DNA of 64,000 bases from contig NC_092576.1 of assembly GCF_037975245.1 (NCBI RefSeq), positions 39,307,611 to 39,371,610 of the forward strand, written 5' to 3'. Below are positions 11,824 through 25,483 of the stretch, piece by piece. The DNA comes from Apostichopus japonicus (taxonomy: Eukaryota > Echinodermata > Holothuroidea > Aspidochirotida > Stichopodidae). Numbering within the stretch: the first letter of the stretch is position 1; every line of letters starts with the position of its first letter. The translations under genes and the position numbers were made by a program. Under the pieces are notes generated by a model that was given only the letters and a program-made list of their open reading frames with translations, was not told where the DNA came from and made no database searches.

Positions 11824-14800
11824 CTAGGTAGCTTTCATTTGTCGATAAATTTCCTTTTGCTTGTAGAATAGTTCTTTCGCTTTCTCATAAACTAAAATAT
11901 CAAATTCCAATAATTTCATAATTTCTTCATCTTCCATTATTTCACGTCTCTTCCTTGCTTTCAATTCCATTTCCGCGGATTTCCCTTCTACACCGTAGTT
12001 CCCCCGTTGTTCGTAAACGTCTATACACTTGTCAACAAATGGCAGTTTATAAGCTTCCTCGAACATTGCATAACTCGATGGTAGGTCCTCCAATAATCCA
12101 ACCACAGATAAGTGTTTGTCCAGATTATCCACCACGTCCCTTAAATAGTCATCGACTTTAGGATATTGATAAATATAATCGGAAGTGATATTGGTTATCA
12201 TTTTACACTTCATTTCTTGATCTTGGGGATCTTCGTGTAATTCCCAATCATTCGATATAGCCTCCCACATTACTGATCTAACCGATTTTATCCATTCACC
12301 TATGGTCTGGTTCAGAGCTGTTTCCCATTCCTTAGGATGTGGGTTATCTGTTCTTCCTTCCTTCCGCACATAATAGTAAAAAGATATCTCCCTCTCAATC
12401 GGTTCTCGAAATAATGCAAATGTTGAACATTTCCTGTCGGTGATTCTCTCCTTAAGGAAATCGCAAACTCCAATTGCATCGTGACCGCGTACGACAGGTC
12501 TGTACGATTCGTTCTTGAAGTAATCAGCATTGGAGAGCATATCTAGTTTGAATTCACAACCTCGACCGACACGGACTGTCTCGGGAAAGTCGAATTTCCT
12601 ATACATCTCGACTAAGCAACCTTCGAAAGAAGTCCCACCTGCTTTTTGAACGTGCCAAAAGTTCAGTGTCGCATTCTTGAAATCCGGACGGTGATTTGGG
12701 AACAGAAAATAATTCGGCAGTGAGGAACAACTGTTTAGATGCTTGTGAACCACGTGACATTCTTCTGCTGACCTACGAGGAGCGGTCTCTTCACGTGGTC
12801 GTGTTATCCTGAAACGAAAACGTCACAAGTAATATTATTATAAATAAATCCCTTTTTCCTCCGAATAAAAGTTACAATATACACCAGATTGTGTAATTTA
12901 TACATGACGGATTTTTCGCCTATTGACTTTCTGCCTCTAGAATGGGTATGATTAGCGCGGTGCCCTAACCAAAATTGTGTTGCTTGTTTTGGCGTTCAAT
13001 AGCGCGTATGGTGGGCGGAACCCCTGCGGTTGATTAACATGTGCCTAACAACTATAAAGCTAAACTGCTTTCCTCTCTCCGTCTCACAGGTAAGAGGATG
13101 CTCAAATCCCTTTCATATGAATATGAAAGTACTACTAGGTTGTTGATTAAATATTTGTCGTTATTAAAAGTGTTTCATCATGACGGATGGTCTAGCTTTG
13201 CCATCGATACATGAGAATTAATATTCGTTATAAACGAGACCGTCAGGTTTGCATGTATGATATGTCTGTGTTATCATGGGCCTACGCATATTATTCGCAT
13301 AACAATTGTCGTTTAAGTTCGATAAGTGATTAGTGGAACAAAATCATAATTTTATTAAAATTTATTTATTTCTAGATGTTGTTAATAACAGTATAATATA
13401 TGTATCAGGATGCCGTAGATGTGACATTTTAGGTAATTTCTTTGTACGTAATGTTGCTCAGTGACCTAGCGTTATGAATAGGCTACAGCATGTACATTTG
13501 GTCGTTAGAACTGTCACGAGGGGTGACGTCATTGCTTAGTAACAAGAGTAGGGGATTTCCCAATACGTCATCGCATAGCAACTGAGTAATAAGTGTTTAC
13601 GGCCCGCCAGATTGATCGTGCTGTTATGTATTGAATTAATGGAATGAATGAGCAGGTTTCATATTATTATTGTAAGAACTAGAAGTAGCCTTTGTTTATG
13701 TCAGGATAAAATCCATTCAGATGCTTTATCCAAATATGCAGTTGGGTATAATTTGTCAGACTGCATAGTTATTGTTTTATTATAGAGCAGTTGATTAACA
13801 TGTGCCTTAACGTTATAACAACTGGGCCCCGTTCCACAAAGACTTACGCTTGATCTTAAGTTTGATCGATCGTGCGTAAGTCAGCCGATCGAGCGTAAGT
13901 TTGATATCAAACTTATCTCCGTTCCACAAAGAAACTTACGCTTGATATCAAGCTTAAGTTTGATCCGATCATGCGTAACTTTAAGTAGTGATCCAGATCA
14001 ATCGTAAGTATGATACGTTGCTATGGTAAACACTTGTTTTAAATTTGTTATGTTTTTACTGTACACAGTACATGTAGAAGTAATAAAATGTGAATTTCAT
14101 GTACTTTTGCACAAATGGCGTTATTTGTGTATCGGCAAGCTGGTCAACAACGCAATTATCGTCGGATTCTACAAAGAGAGAGAATTTTTAGAGACAGAAG
14201 GCAGCCTTTTGAACTTTACAATGATGTTGACATGTACCAAAGATATAGGTTTACTAGGCTAGGCTGTATGACTATAATTAATAGATTAAGGGCCCAGTTA
14301 GAACATCCCACCAACAGAAGTAGGGCGCTGTCAGCCAGTTTGCAGGTTTTCATTGCTCTAAGATTTTATGCATCAGGATCAAAAAGTGCCTTAGCAGAGT
14401 GTGCCTATTTACACGGATGCAGCAAGTCATCTGCCTCACGGGCATTGAGGAGGGTTACAAAAGCATTGGTTCAAATCCGGAATGATGAAATTAAGTTCCC
14501 AATCACTCCAGCCTCTGTGACCAATGCTCAGAGGGATTTTTTTTTTGGTAGCAGGATTTCCGCAGGTTGTGGGTGCAGTAGATGGGACATTGATTGGAAT
14601 TCACGGTTGTAACTATGGGCCGGATGAGTATGTATTTGTTAGCCGTAAAGGTAGACATGCAATCAATGTACAGCTAATTTGTAGTGCAAAATACAAAATC
14701 ATCAATGTTGTAGCACGATGGCCAGGCAGTACCCATGACAGTAGGATATTGAGTGAAAGCCTTGTTGGGAGACAGTTTGAGGACCACCAACTTCAAGGGA

Positions 14801-17800
14801 TACTTCTCGGGGACTCTGGTTATCCTCTACAGCCATGGTTGATGACGCCTATTCAGAACCCAACCACACTCGAAGAGACCTCATTCAATAAGTAAGTAAG
14901 CTTGTACAAACCAATACATATCGAGGTATGGTATCGTATCATTTCAGCTCATTGGACTATCTAAATTTATACATCACTTTAGATTTGTACAAAAAGCACA
15001 CACACAAAATCACAAACTCAATATAGTATCAGTTATGACTGTATATTGTAGTTCACCATACGGACAAAACTAGACATAAATTACTTAATAGTGAACAAAG
15101 AAATAAACAGCTGTCTTCAAGTTTATAATTATTCTTTAATTGCAGTGCTCAGACAAGGACACGAGCCAAGATTGAGCAAGTCAACGGCCAGCTCAAGAAC
15201 AAATTTCGATGTCTGCTTGGCGATGGCATGCAAATAGAACCTCAAAGAGCTTGTGATATTATCGTTGCCTGCTGTATCCTCTTTAACATCAGCAAGGACT
15301 TGAAAGAGCCACACTTAGACCCCCAGCGTGACCAACAGGTTCAACCAGACCCAGATGAAGCTGGTGCAGCACCTGATAATGTCCATGGGGCAGCTGTCCG
15401 GGCAGATATAATTACTAATTTTTTCACCTAAATGATGGTCTTATACCTTCTTCTAACCCTTCCCCTATCCTTTTTTACCCTTGAAAGAGGCAAATTAGTT
15501 TTGGCTATACATAGTGGCAGCAAAGAATATGAATGTCATGTCAAACAAACATTTTGCATTTATCAAATACCACTTGCAGTTTTGACATTCTAACATAACA
15601 GCTTAAAATCGTATTTTGAATTTAATTTATGTTGACCATCAATTTAGTTTCAGTAGTACACCCAATAGAAATTTAATATCTAAGGCAGATAGTATATAAG
15701 CTAAAAATTAGTATCTAAAGTTGACCTACAGTGCTGTTACATAATGGACGGTTCAGAAATGACATTCAACTCAAAGATGGTTGGAAAGGCATTAAACAAT
15801 TCTTGATCATTAATATTATCTACAACTCCCACTCAGATGGTTTGCCAATTAAAATAATAGTTCCTTAGCTTTCTTCACTTGTATATGCAATAAAGCTACT
15901 TAGTAAATAAATATATTCCACGTAGAAGAGTACACTATAGTGTAGGTTGTGTAATTATAACAGTGAGACAGTATAACTGGCTTCTTTGGCCTGGAATGAA
16001 CCTCTTCAGAAATCTTGACCAGTTTAGTTTACTTGATGACATTGTTTATAACAGGAGGATCACTAATTAATGTGACCCAATTTTCTAAAGCCATGGGCAG
16101 CTGGCATGAATGAAAGGTCTTGACAACCAGGAGTTTACTAAAGATTGCGACACAATTTTTTAACAGTAATGCATAGCACCATTATACTATTAATTATTCC
16201 TAATTAGACACAAAATAACAGTGAGGAAGGGGTGGGGGAGGGGGTCAAGTATGTATTTAAAGTTACTTTTCAGGACCAAGGGCTGCTGAGATGATTTGAA
16301 GTGCCGAAAGAATGCCTTTTTGCACTTCCAAATTCTGTCTGGCTAGCTCAAGCTTTTCCCTCTCAATTTTGATGATTTCCTCTTGTAATGAGGTCTGTAT
16401 CACTTGGTTATCATAATTTGGGGACAACTGGGGAAGAGGGACAACTGTTGGGGAAAGGGTTGACTGCCTGATTGGTGATGGTGCAGGTGAATCCTGTGAA
16501 TAGAGCAAATGAAAACAATTAATCAATTACAAAATATTCATCAAGGGTACCAAAAACATATTATGTATGATATTAAGTTGGAGTGCTGTAGTTTTCTAGG
16601 CTTTCACAATTTGACTTCTGGTGATCACAGATGACCTTTAAAGTTCACCAAAAGCTATAGGCTTCTTGTACTCAAATTTAAATTGGGTATTTAAACATGA
16701 ATATCATATAAATTGTACCTGTGATGACTCGCTCATAGCAGTCAAAGGGTCTGTCTCTGATGTCCCCAGAGCATTGACACCATCTCTGGCCTGGGGGGCC
16801 ATTGCCTCTAACACGGCCTCGTAAACAGGGCTGTAGTCAGCTGCTGGCCCTCCACCTAAAATAAAATGATATGAACAATGTTTATCAATTTGCATTTCAT
16901 TATATGTCAAGAAATCCGTGATGGATGTGATGTGCCAATAATTGCTATTTACCTGTTGCATGTTTTGCTCTCTGATATTTTTTGGCCAGAATCTTGAGAT
17001 CTGACCATTTTTTCTTTAGCTCAGAGGCACTTCTCTCTGAGGCTCCTCCTGCAACCCTGATGGAATGTGCAGCCTTCTCCCAGTAGCTTTTTTTTTCTGT
17101 CTTCTACCTGTTGGATATGCATGGAGGTTAAAACACAATTCAGAAAGCCCAACAATGTCCTTCAGCTACATAAAAGAATTAAAAATCTAAATTTTTATAT
17201 TGCTTCTGGCATTCATTACAAATTAATTACTATGTTAGTTACAATATCACATAAATTATATATTGCTTTATTTTCCTTTAATATTTTCCTATATATATAT
17301 TGCTATATTTTCCTAACAGATTTAATTTAAACACATGATTTAATGTTCAATACTTATATTTTCTGAATAAATCTTATATCCATTTTGTGCTATGTCAGGA
17401 TTCTACTTCTCTTTATCTGTTTACATTATGACAGAGCATTAGGTGATATTACAGGCTATGTTTTCAACTTCAAATAGTGTCATTACGCACACACACACAC
17501 ACGGTACAATTTACATTCCAAAAAGATATGCAGTACACAACATATTCTCAAGTCCCACAATTCTGCTGAGTGCATATTTTTGCCGCAAAATGAAAGCATG
17601 CATGTGTCTTAAATAGGAAAATCATTCTATGTAATTTACTCAGACAACATCACACCTTTGATTCATACTCTGTCAATACTAAATGCAAAATGTACTGATT
17701 GTATTCACTTTGGAAAAAAACAAGCTTCCAAATGCTAAGTTTGATGTGCTTAGGCTTTTAAAAGTCTTACCTTCTGTGAGCAATGTCCAGCTCGACCAAA

Positions 17801-20800
17801 CAATTTGTCACGGTTTTCCTTTACAAATTGGCAAAGAATAAACATTTCTTGCTGGGAAAAATTCTTCTTTCTTGATTGTTTTGCTTTTGGGTTAGACTAG
17901 GAAAAAAAGAAAAAACAACGGTTACTGTGAAAATTGTTATCATTAACGACTCAAGAACACTGTGCTCTAAACTGAATGAGCCAGCCTTGCCAATACCAGG
18001 CTGAACCCCATGAACTCTATTTTGATTTCCAACAGTCAATGGCTATAGGCAAGCAGCACACACAGCTGCTCATCCCATTGAACAGCCTCAATTGTAATAA
18101 CTTCTCAATAACCCAATAACTTGAAATATGATCACTTAAAACGTGTTTGTATTTTGTAGTAGAGTCCCAGCCCGACTTAGCTACTCTGGCCTTGGCTACG
18201 TGGGCAGATAAAGTTGCTTGCCTTGTGTGCACCTAGCAAGGAAGGTCTATAAAAACAAAAACCCTGTTTACCTGCAGTGTTGCCTTTCAAAATGACGACT
18301 TTAAATTTAACAATGCTTTAGGCCTAGACTGAAACAATCCAAAATAAATCATTTACATCACTAAGGATGTAAACACCCAGTCAGCTCTAGTTCAGCCAAA
18401 ACAAAAATATGGTATACAAATCAGACGTTAGTGTGGGGAGGTTAGGCCCTGTAGACCTAAGCTATTACTGCTTTTATTTTGTGGACATTAAAAAAAAAAA
18501 AATAGGCTAGCTAGGACTTAGTTGGAAGCAAGGTGACTTTCACTTTTGTTCAGAATTAAGCCTATAAAGGGTGCAAGTGCAATAACTATACCTCTCTCTT
18601 TAGACTTTAGTCTGGACTTCATACATAGTTCCTTTGTACGAAATTGTGACAATTTATCAATATCAGTCAATGATCCCACTGTTAATCATTAGCCGGGTAC
18701 CGTTACAGGCCTAAGTATACTTGTATAGTCTTGTAATAATAAGTCGTCAGTGTAATAATACCGGCGTATACTTATGTAGTTTATCCTTTAAACAGTAGTC
18801 ATTTGCTAATATAAATTTGTGCTACTGCTAGGCCTAAACTTTAGAGAAGACATAGGCAGGCCTAACGTTGTCCCGTGTATTGCTCTAGGCTCTAGTACAT
18901 AGCCTACATATAACACTGACTGCCTGTATTAAACTAATTTAACGTACGCAAAGACTACCAAGTTGGCAGATAAAATGCGGTCTACGGAGGATCTTTCAAT
19001 GTTTTTGAGTCGTAACACACAACGAACCAGTGCAATAAAATATGGCAAAGGTTATTCTTGTAAAGATTGTGGTTAAATGTTTATTCTGACACATTTATCT
19101 GATATTTACTCACCATTTTGATGACATATAATGCGCCGACAGGTTGTTCGCCGTGTCAAAACTTCGGAGACACAAGTGATTTGAGGTCACGAAAGGTCAC
19201 AGTAGCCTCGTCCACTAACCAAATATTAATTAAAATCATGCGTAGCGTAAGTTTGATTTTGTGGAACGCTACTTAACGATCGAACTTACGCTACGATCAA
19301 TCGCATGAGAATCGAACTAAAGTTTGATCTTAAGATCAAGCGTAAGTTAGTCTTTGTGGAACGGGGCCCAGTAAAGCTAAATTGTTCTTCATCTCTCCGT
19401 CTCACAGAAGTTCAGGTAGATTGGTGGGGTGGTGCTTGGGTCCCTGCTGCCAATGGGGATTGAGAGATCTGGGTCTTAACACTTCGTTCTTCTCTCTGAA
19501 GTCTGATACAACTACATCGTCCGCCATCTGAATATAATAGTTATTTGTTTACTAGTTTAGTATGATATTAGTCACAAAATACATTTTGATATGTTATAAA
19601 TTCCATTAATTATCACTGGTATGTGTCCAAGTTTGCTTCCGATAACACTGTTTGAGAAATGAGCCTTTGAACAGGCGAGGTTTATCAATTAAAGTGGCTG
19701 AACTATAAAGTCTAACACAGAGACTAGTAGCTCAGTTTCTCAGATGTAATACACTATGTAAAAAGTAAATTCTGAAAATATACATTGCATTGCTTCACAA
19801 TTGGCCGATTTATCATACTTTGAAATTCCGCAATTTGTCGCCATCATGGCATTTTGGCATTTTCTTGACTTTTGAGGTCACATTTCTCAGCAATGAAACA
19901 CCCTACTACCATACTATTACAGATGCATATAGAGTCTATCCCATAGACCAGGAAAATAAAAAAAATGTCTTGTGGAGTTAGGTCAACTTGAAAGTGTCAA
20001 AATATTCGATTTTTGTACTTTTCACTAAATAATGTGCTATTTTTAGTAATGAATTGCTCCTAAACCATTGATTCAGGGTATTTGATTCTTTCAGAGGTTA
20101 TTATGTTTAGTACAAACAATACACAATAATGATTACAATGCTTTACTATAATGTATTTGTAAGTTGTGCAACTCTAAAAGTTTAAAAGTCTAAAAGTTTG
20201 CAATTTCAACCAGTACATACATATGTACCTGTATGCTCAGTGTGCACAGCACATACACTGTACTGGGTGTATATGTACGGAGTGCCATGAGTGCCAGAAG
20301 ACTATTTTGAAACCTAACACTAATATACACACTGTACATATACACCCAGTACAGTGTATGTACTGTACACACTGTACATAGATGTATGTACTAGTTGAAT
20401 TTCATTTTATAGTCAAGTCTTCTAATTCAACCATTTGTATATGTACAGTGTGTATGTTAGTGTTAGGTTTAAATATAGTCTTCTGGCACTCATGGCACTC
20501 CGTACATATACACCCAGTACAGTGTATGTACTGTACACACTGTACATGCATATGTATGTACTGGTTGAAATTCATTTTTTAAGTCTTCTAATTAAATGAA
20601 TTCAACCAGGAGCAGACAAGTCGTTGCAAATATTCTTTTTTTTATGAAATTAAAAACTACACAGTATTGAATTGAATGACCTTGAAGTACAGTACAATAC
20701 ACAGGCTCAAAACACATGGAACATCAAAACAGGCAAAAACGTTTTTTTGTAAAAATCCCAAACTTTGAGGATTTTTCATTTCAAAATAAGGCAAATTGGT

Positions 20801-23800
20801 TAATTGGCCAATTATTTAGCAATGCAACTGAACTTTTCAGAATATGCTTATTTCATGGTGGTCCAATCATACAAAAAGTTTGGGAATTTTTGGAGAGGGT
20901 GCAGCAACAGCCATCCGTGATTTGACACGGAATCACCCACATGCCTGCAATATAAACGAAGAAACGATGTCTACAACCATCAGAACTAAGCTGTTAATCA
21001 AGAGTTGTGCCTGTTTCGGACGTGACAGAGAAGACACAGAGTGCTGGCCACTGATTGGTCAAATTGAACAACATCTTAACGTTACTCCATCCTCGTCTAG
21101 TTAGCGAAATTTTACGAACATGCGAAACATCTGAAGGCCTAATAGAAGCTTAAGCTAACGAAAGCACGTAGGTATTTAGTATATCATTGCAAATGTAACA
21201 CCTCGTTTACTAAAAACTGATTGGTCGATTTCCTGGCCCTGGTTTATCATCATCCAAAACACGTAATATATGCCATACACGGCCATAGTATATAATGATG
21301 CCCTGCCACAATAATAACGTTTCAAGTACCTATGTTGCAGAAAAGTAGTACAGAAAACGCCGAGTCGTTGTGGATTAATACTATTAACATTTGTTGCTTG
21401 CAACTTTATTATAGGACGTTATTAACTCAAATGCGTCCAAATGTTACCTGTCTTGTTCAATTCTACATTAACGAACCAAATTAGAGAATTTTACGTATTG
21501 ATTTGTTTTGAAGAAGTATGCTACGCAAGGAGATCTACTTTATTTACGTGTGCAGAATTCACTGTTCGCCGCCACAATTCTTGCAAATCTGAGTCTGATT
21601 TTGTTTCTGCGTAGCCAACCTGTGAAGTTTAGATTGCTATGAAGAGGCTAGTAATCCCAATATTGTATCGCGCATGCGCGCTACAATTAATATTTCGCTT
21701 TTATGGACCCCAATGTATGGTGGTTTAATAGGGACATAAAAAAGGGGTAAAAAGTCCAAATCTTTGACCCCAACATTTTTACTTAAAAGGTAAAAAAATA
21801 GTAAACAATTTGACTTCCAAAGATACAATTAGGAGATAGAAAGTCTATCTTTTGAGGTTTGGGTACAGTTCTATTTTTCTCTCTTTCTGTCCCAATTAAA
21901 CCACCATACCAATGGCATGCGTGCAATCTGTTTCAAATTTTGTCATGGACAAACGGTGTCGAATGTCATCCAAAGGTTGCATTTAAAGCTTAAATAAAAA
22001 CATTAATAAAACATATTTTGGTTGAAATATTAAAACTTTAAAAACGAAACAATGGTTTTACCACTAACAATTAGACCTGCACCGAGAAGCCGATGTCATC
22101 ATCATCAAGTTAGCCTTAAAGGAGCATTTCAGTGATTTAACATATTTTAAAGTTGAATATCTCGAAAACCGTGTCACGACTAAACGTCGGCCTACAGTAA
22201 TCCTTTAAGATTATTTCAAGGCTGATGACGTATGTCAAGATGATCTTACTTTTTTTTATCGAGGCTTTTTATCCATTATTAAATGGGACTTTTTGGCCTC
22301 ATATGCTATTGTTATTTCTGTCAACTGTGTCTAATCATCGTTTTTACCAATTAAGTAACAGCACAACACTTTCCAAGACCTTACATGACCAACCAGGGAT
22401 GTGTTAATGATATTTTCATGTTATAACGTGTGTAGGCTATATATAGGCCTATGTATTACTGTAGAAATATAAATGTTAAGCATTGCAAAATTACGTTCGT
22501 GTACAGAAAGATCGTCGGGTTGCAAATTACTTATCATTTCATTCAGCACCTTAATTTGGCGGCGACATCGGGGCTGAAAACGTCTCATGACAAGCGGCGC
22601 ACCAACTCCGAGCCGTTAAACCTACGGCCGATCCGTGTCGATGAATATAGTGATACGCAGAAAATTGAATTGATACATGGCCTATACTAAGCGTTATGCT
22701 AAGCCTAATTTGTGGTGCACAACTGATATCGAGCGATAGGACTTGTGCACCAATTTTACTAGCGTGGTAAATTAATAGTGCCATACCACCATTGGATCAG
22801 ACTACGTCCGCCTGAAAGGTCAAAATAGTTCTAAATCGACCTACTGTAGCTACTTTGGTTCCTTGCTTTAGCAGAAGGAACCTATGTAGTCAACTTGGCG
22901 TGTGAGTGTGTGTCTGTAACACTTGCTTGGGTCCACTGTAACTCAACAAGGAAAAGTTGAACTTAACTCGAACTTGGTATTTATATCCGCCATAGTAAGA
23001 AGGCGTGCCCTATTGTTTACAATGCCTGTAAAGGTCAGCTAGGAGCCAAAAACCAAAATAATAAACAAAGCAATAACTCCCATTGTCAGGGTCCGACATG
23101 TTTGTTATTAGGAACAATTTGTAAATGGGGTAGTAGGGGAACGTTTTCAAACATAACACTTGTGTGATCCAAGGTCAACAAAGGTCAACTAGGGGTCGAA
23201 CACTAGTTTTTTTGCGATAACTCGAGAACAAAATGTCCGTCAAGGTTGGTAGTTACGCTATTATAATCCATTAGTCGACCCACATCATTGTGACCCTTGA
23301 CCTTAGGTTGACCCCTGGTGACTTGTATTAGTATCTTTGGTTATTTGAATTTTTGTGGCCATATTCATATCTCATATGGTCTTCCGATCCAAATTGTCAT
23401 GGGTTGACCCCTGTGCGACCTTCGGGTGCAAAGTTATAAGAGGTAAAGTTGTTTATTTTAGGAGATACAGGGCAAAGAAAAAAAAGTTTGTCAATATCTT
23501 AAAATATGATAGAGCTATGTATGCTCTATAGGCGAAAGTAACTCCCGCTTCGATCGGACACCTGGTTCTTAATTTATGGTGCCAAAGGTTGGATTTGATA
23601 CCTTTGTAGCAATCACATTGTGTGTGTACATTGGAGTGCATAGCAATTTTAGGATGGAGTGCACATAATAGAAGAGGAACATTTTTTTTTACAAAACCGT
23701 CATTCCATCCAAGGTCATTGAAGGTCGCTAATGGGCAAAAAACTGCTCACTAAGGCTAATTTTTGCAACAACTTCCAGTGACGAGGTCTGAAATGACTGA

Positions 23801-25352
23801 TATATTGGACAAGTTGTGATTGAAGTAGATGCACGTTTTCCAAAATAACCGTTATGAAATCAAAGGTCACCAAAGGTCAAATATGGCTCAAAATGTGTTT
23901 TTTGTGTACAATAACTCGTAAAACTCCCACTGATGGGGTCCGATATGGTTGACATGTTGATACTAGTTTTAAATAGGGTAAGCGATCGTTTCCAAACATA
24001 ACGGTCATGTGATCCAAGGTCAACTAAGGTCAATTATGGATCAAAAACTCAACCTCCAAACTGATCAAAATTGTCCATGGTTGACCCCTGTGCGACCTTC
24101 AAGCGCAGAGTTATCACAGGTCAAGGTTTTCTTGGTTATGGGAAGTGGACCTCTGTTGACCTCACACGACCTTGGAATAGTGGCTCCAGTGACCTGTAGT
24201 ACTTTTTTAAGTTGAATGAATTTTTTGATGCCATATTTTAACCGTCCATGGGTTGACTCCTGTGCAACCAAACTTAGTAAGTACAGTAAGGATGATTCTG
24301 CAAGTTCTTATAAACAAATCTTACAAAAGTCTCTCAAAAGGACCAATCATTGATTTGTGATATTTAACAATTATAGGATAGTGCTTAGTCCTTATTAGCA
24401 AGGAACCATAGTGCCTTTTTATCTTTCTTTCTTTCTTTTTTTTTTTGGGGGGGGGGAGGGGGTCCTTAGCATTTATATTGATGCATGGATGTTAAAGAGG
24501 GGAAATAAACTACTGAGAGTTTCCAAATGTGGAGTATTGATGTGAAGTGATAAGAGGCACTTAAAAAAGATTCCTTAGCGAGAGATGGTCGATGGGTTGG
24601 GGAGCACAATGCTAACCTTTGATATCTTCTAGCTCAACATCTAGACGATCATAGTAGCAAAAACCGTAATGTGTTTTATCACCGTCATCTATCATATGGT
24701 GGGTGTATAGGACAACTTCTATCTATGCTCTATAGCGGCCACGAATTAATTGTGTAAGTCCGAATTGGAGCAATTAATTGTTTTGCGACACCTGACCTAT
24801 AAAGGTTGCCATTTCGTTACAGTTTGATGTATATAAACCGCACCATTCCCGAGAACTGGTCACGTTCAGCTTATAGTACAGTTCGATGAAGTTTAGACCA
24901 GTCGTACCGGTTTCTCAGACTGGCTCAATCGAGTATCTTGACATTTCTAGTCGAATAATTTATTGTTTCACACGTCACATATTAATTATTATTATTATTA
25001 TTAGGAAGATATCGAACCCAATTTCACAGCTTATTAAGCAGGATTTTGATTTTGTCTTGTTTTTTGTTAACATTATTGACCACCAAATGAAAAAAAATGG
25101 CGACTCGGATTCTTATAAGCTTAACTATAAATGATTTACAAGTAAGGTTGTCAACGTGTCACTTCACATTGGAAAGTGCAATAACACCAGTCAACCTTGT
25201 TGCTGCTTAATGTACATCATGAAGCGTTGATATTCATTTGAAAGCAAGGAAAAATATGTTTCTTATGATGACTTATTTATCTAGTAACACAAGGCTTTAT
25301 GTTTAAATTGAACACTTGTAGTTGTTACTCATAGTTTCACGCGTTTATGTAT

Positions 25353-25404
<52 letters not shown>

Positions 25405-25414
25405 ATATGTATAT

Positions 25415-25483
<69 letters not shown>

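Larger units (their letters stand above)
13821..19372. mobile_element. PIF/Harbinger DNA transposon, complete with both termini
   Basis: The ends are inverted copies: GGGCCCCGTTCCACAAAG at 13824 and its reverse complement ending at 19369, with flanking ACT/AGT extending the symmetry to 13821 and 19372. After about 23 bases the arms differ by a short indel and then match again through ACTTACGCTTGATCTTAAG. Inside are two divergent genes of the Harbinger plan: a DDE transposase (+) and a Myb/SANT-like protein (-). Autonomous Harbinger elements encode exactly this pair; the Myb-like protein is known to help the transposase enter the nucleus and bind the ends. I could not fix the usual 3-bp target duplication (TWA-like). 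The element sits in the sulfotransferase intron. Confidence 0.93.

Noticed and set aside
11955-12530. 68- and 72-codon frames inside the sulfotransferase exon
   Set aside because: Shadows of the catalytic exon in other frames.
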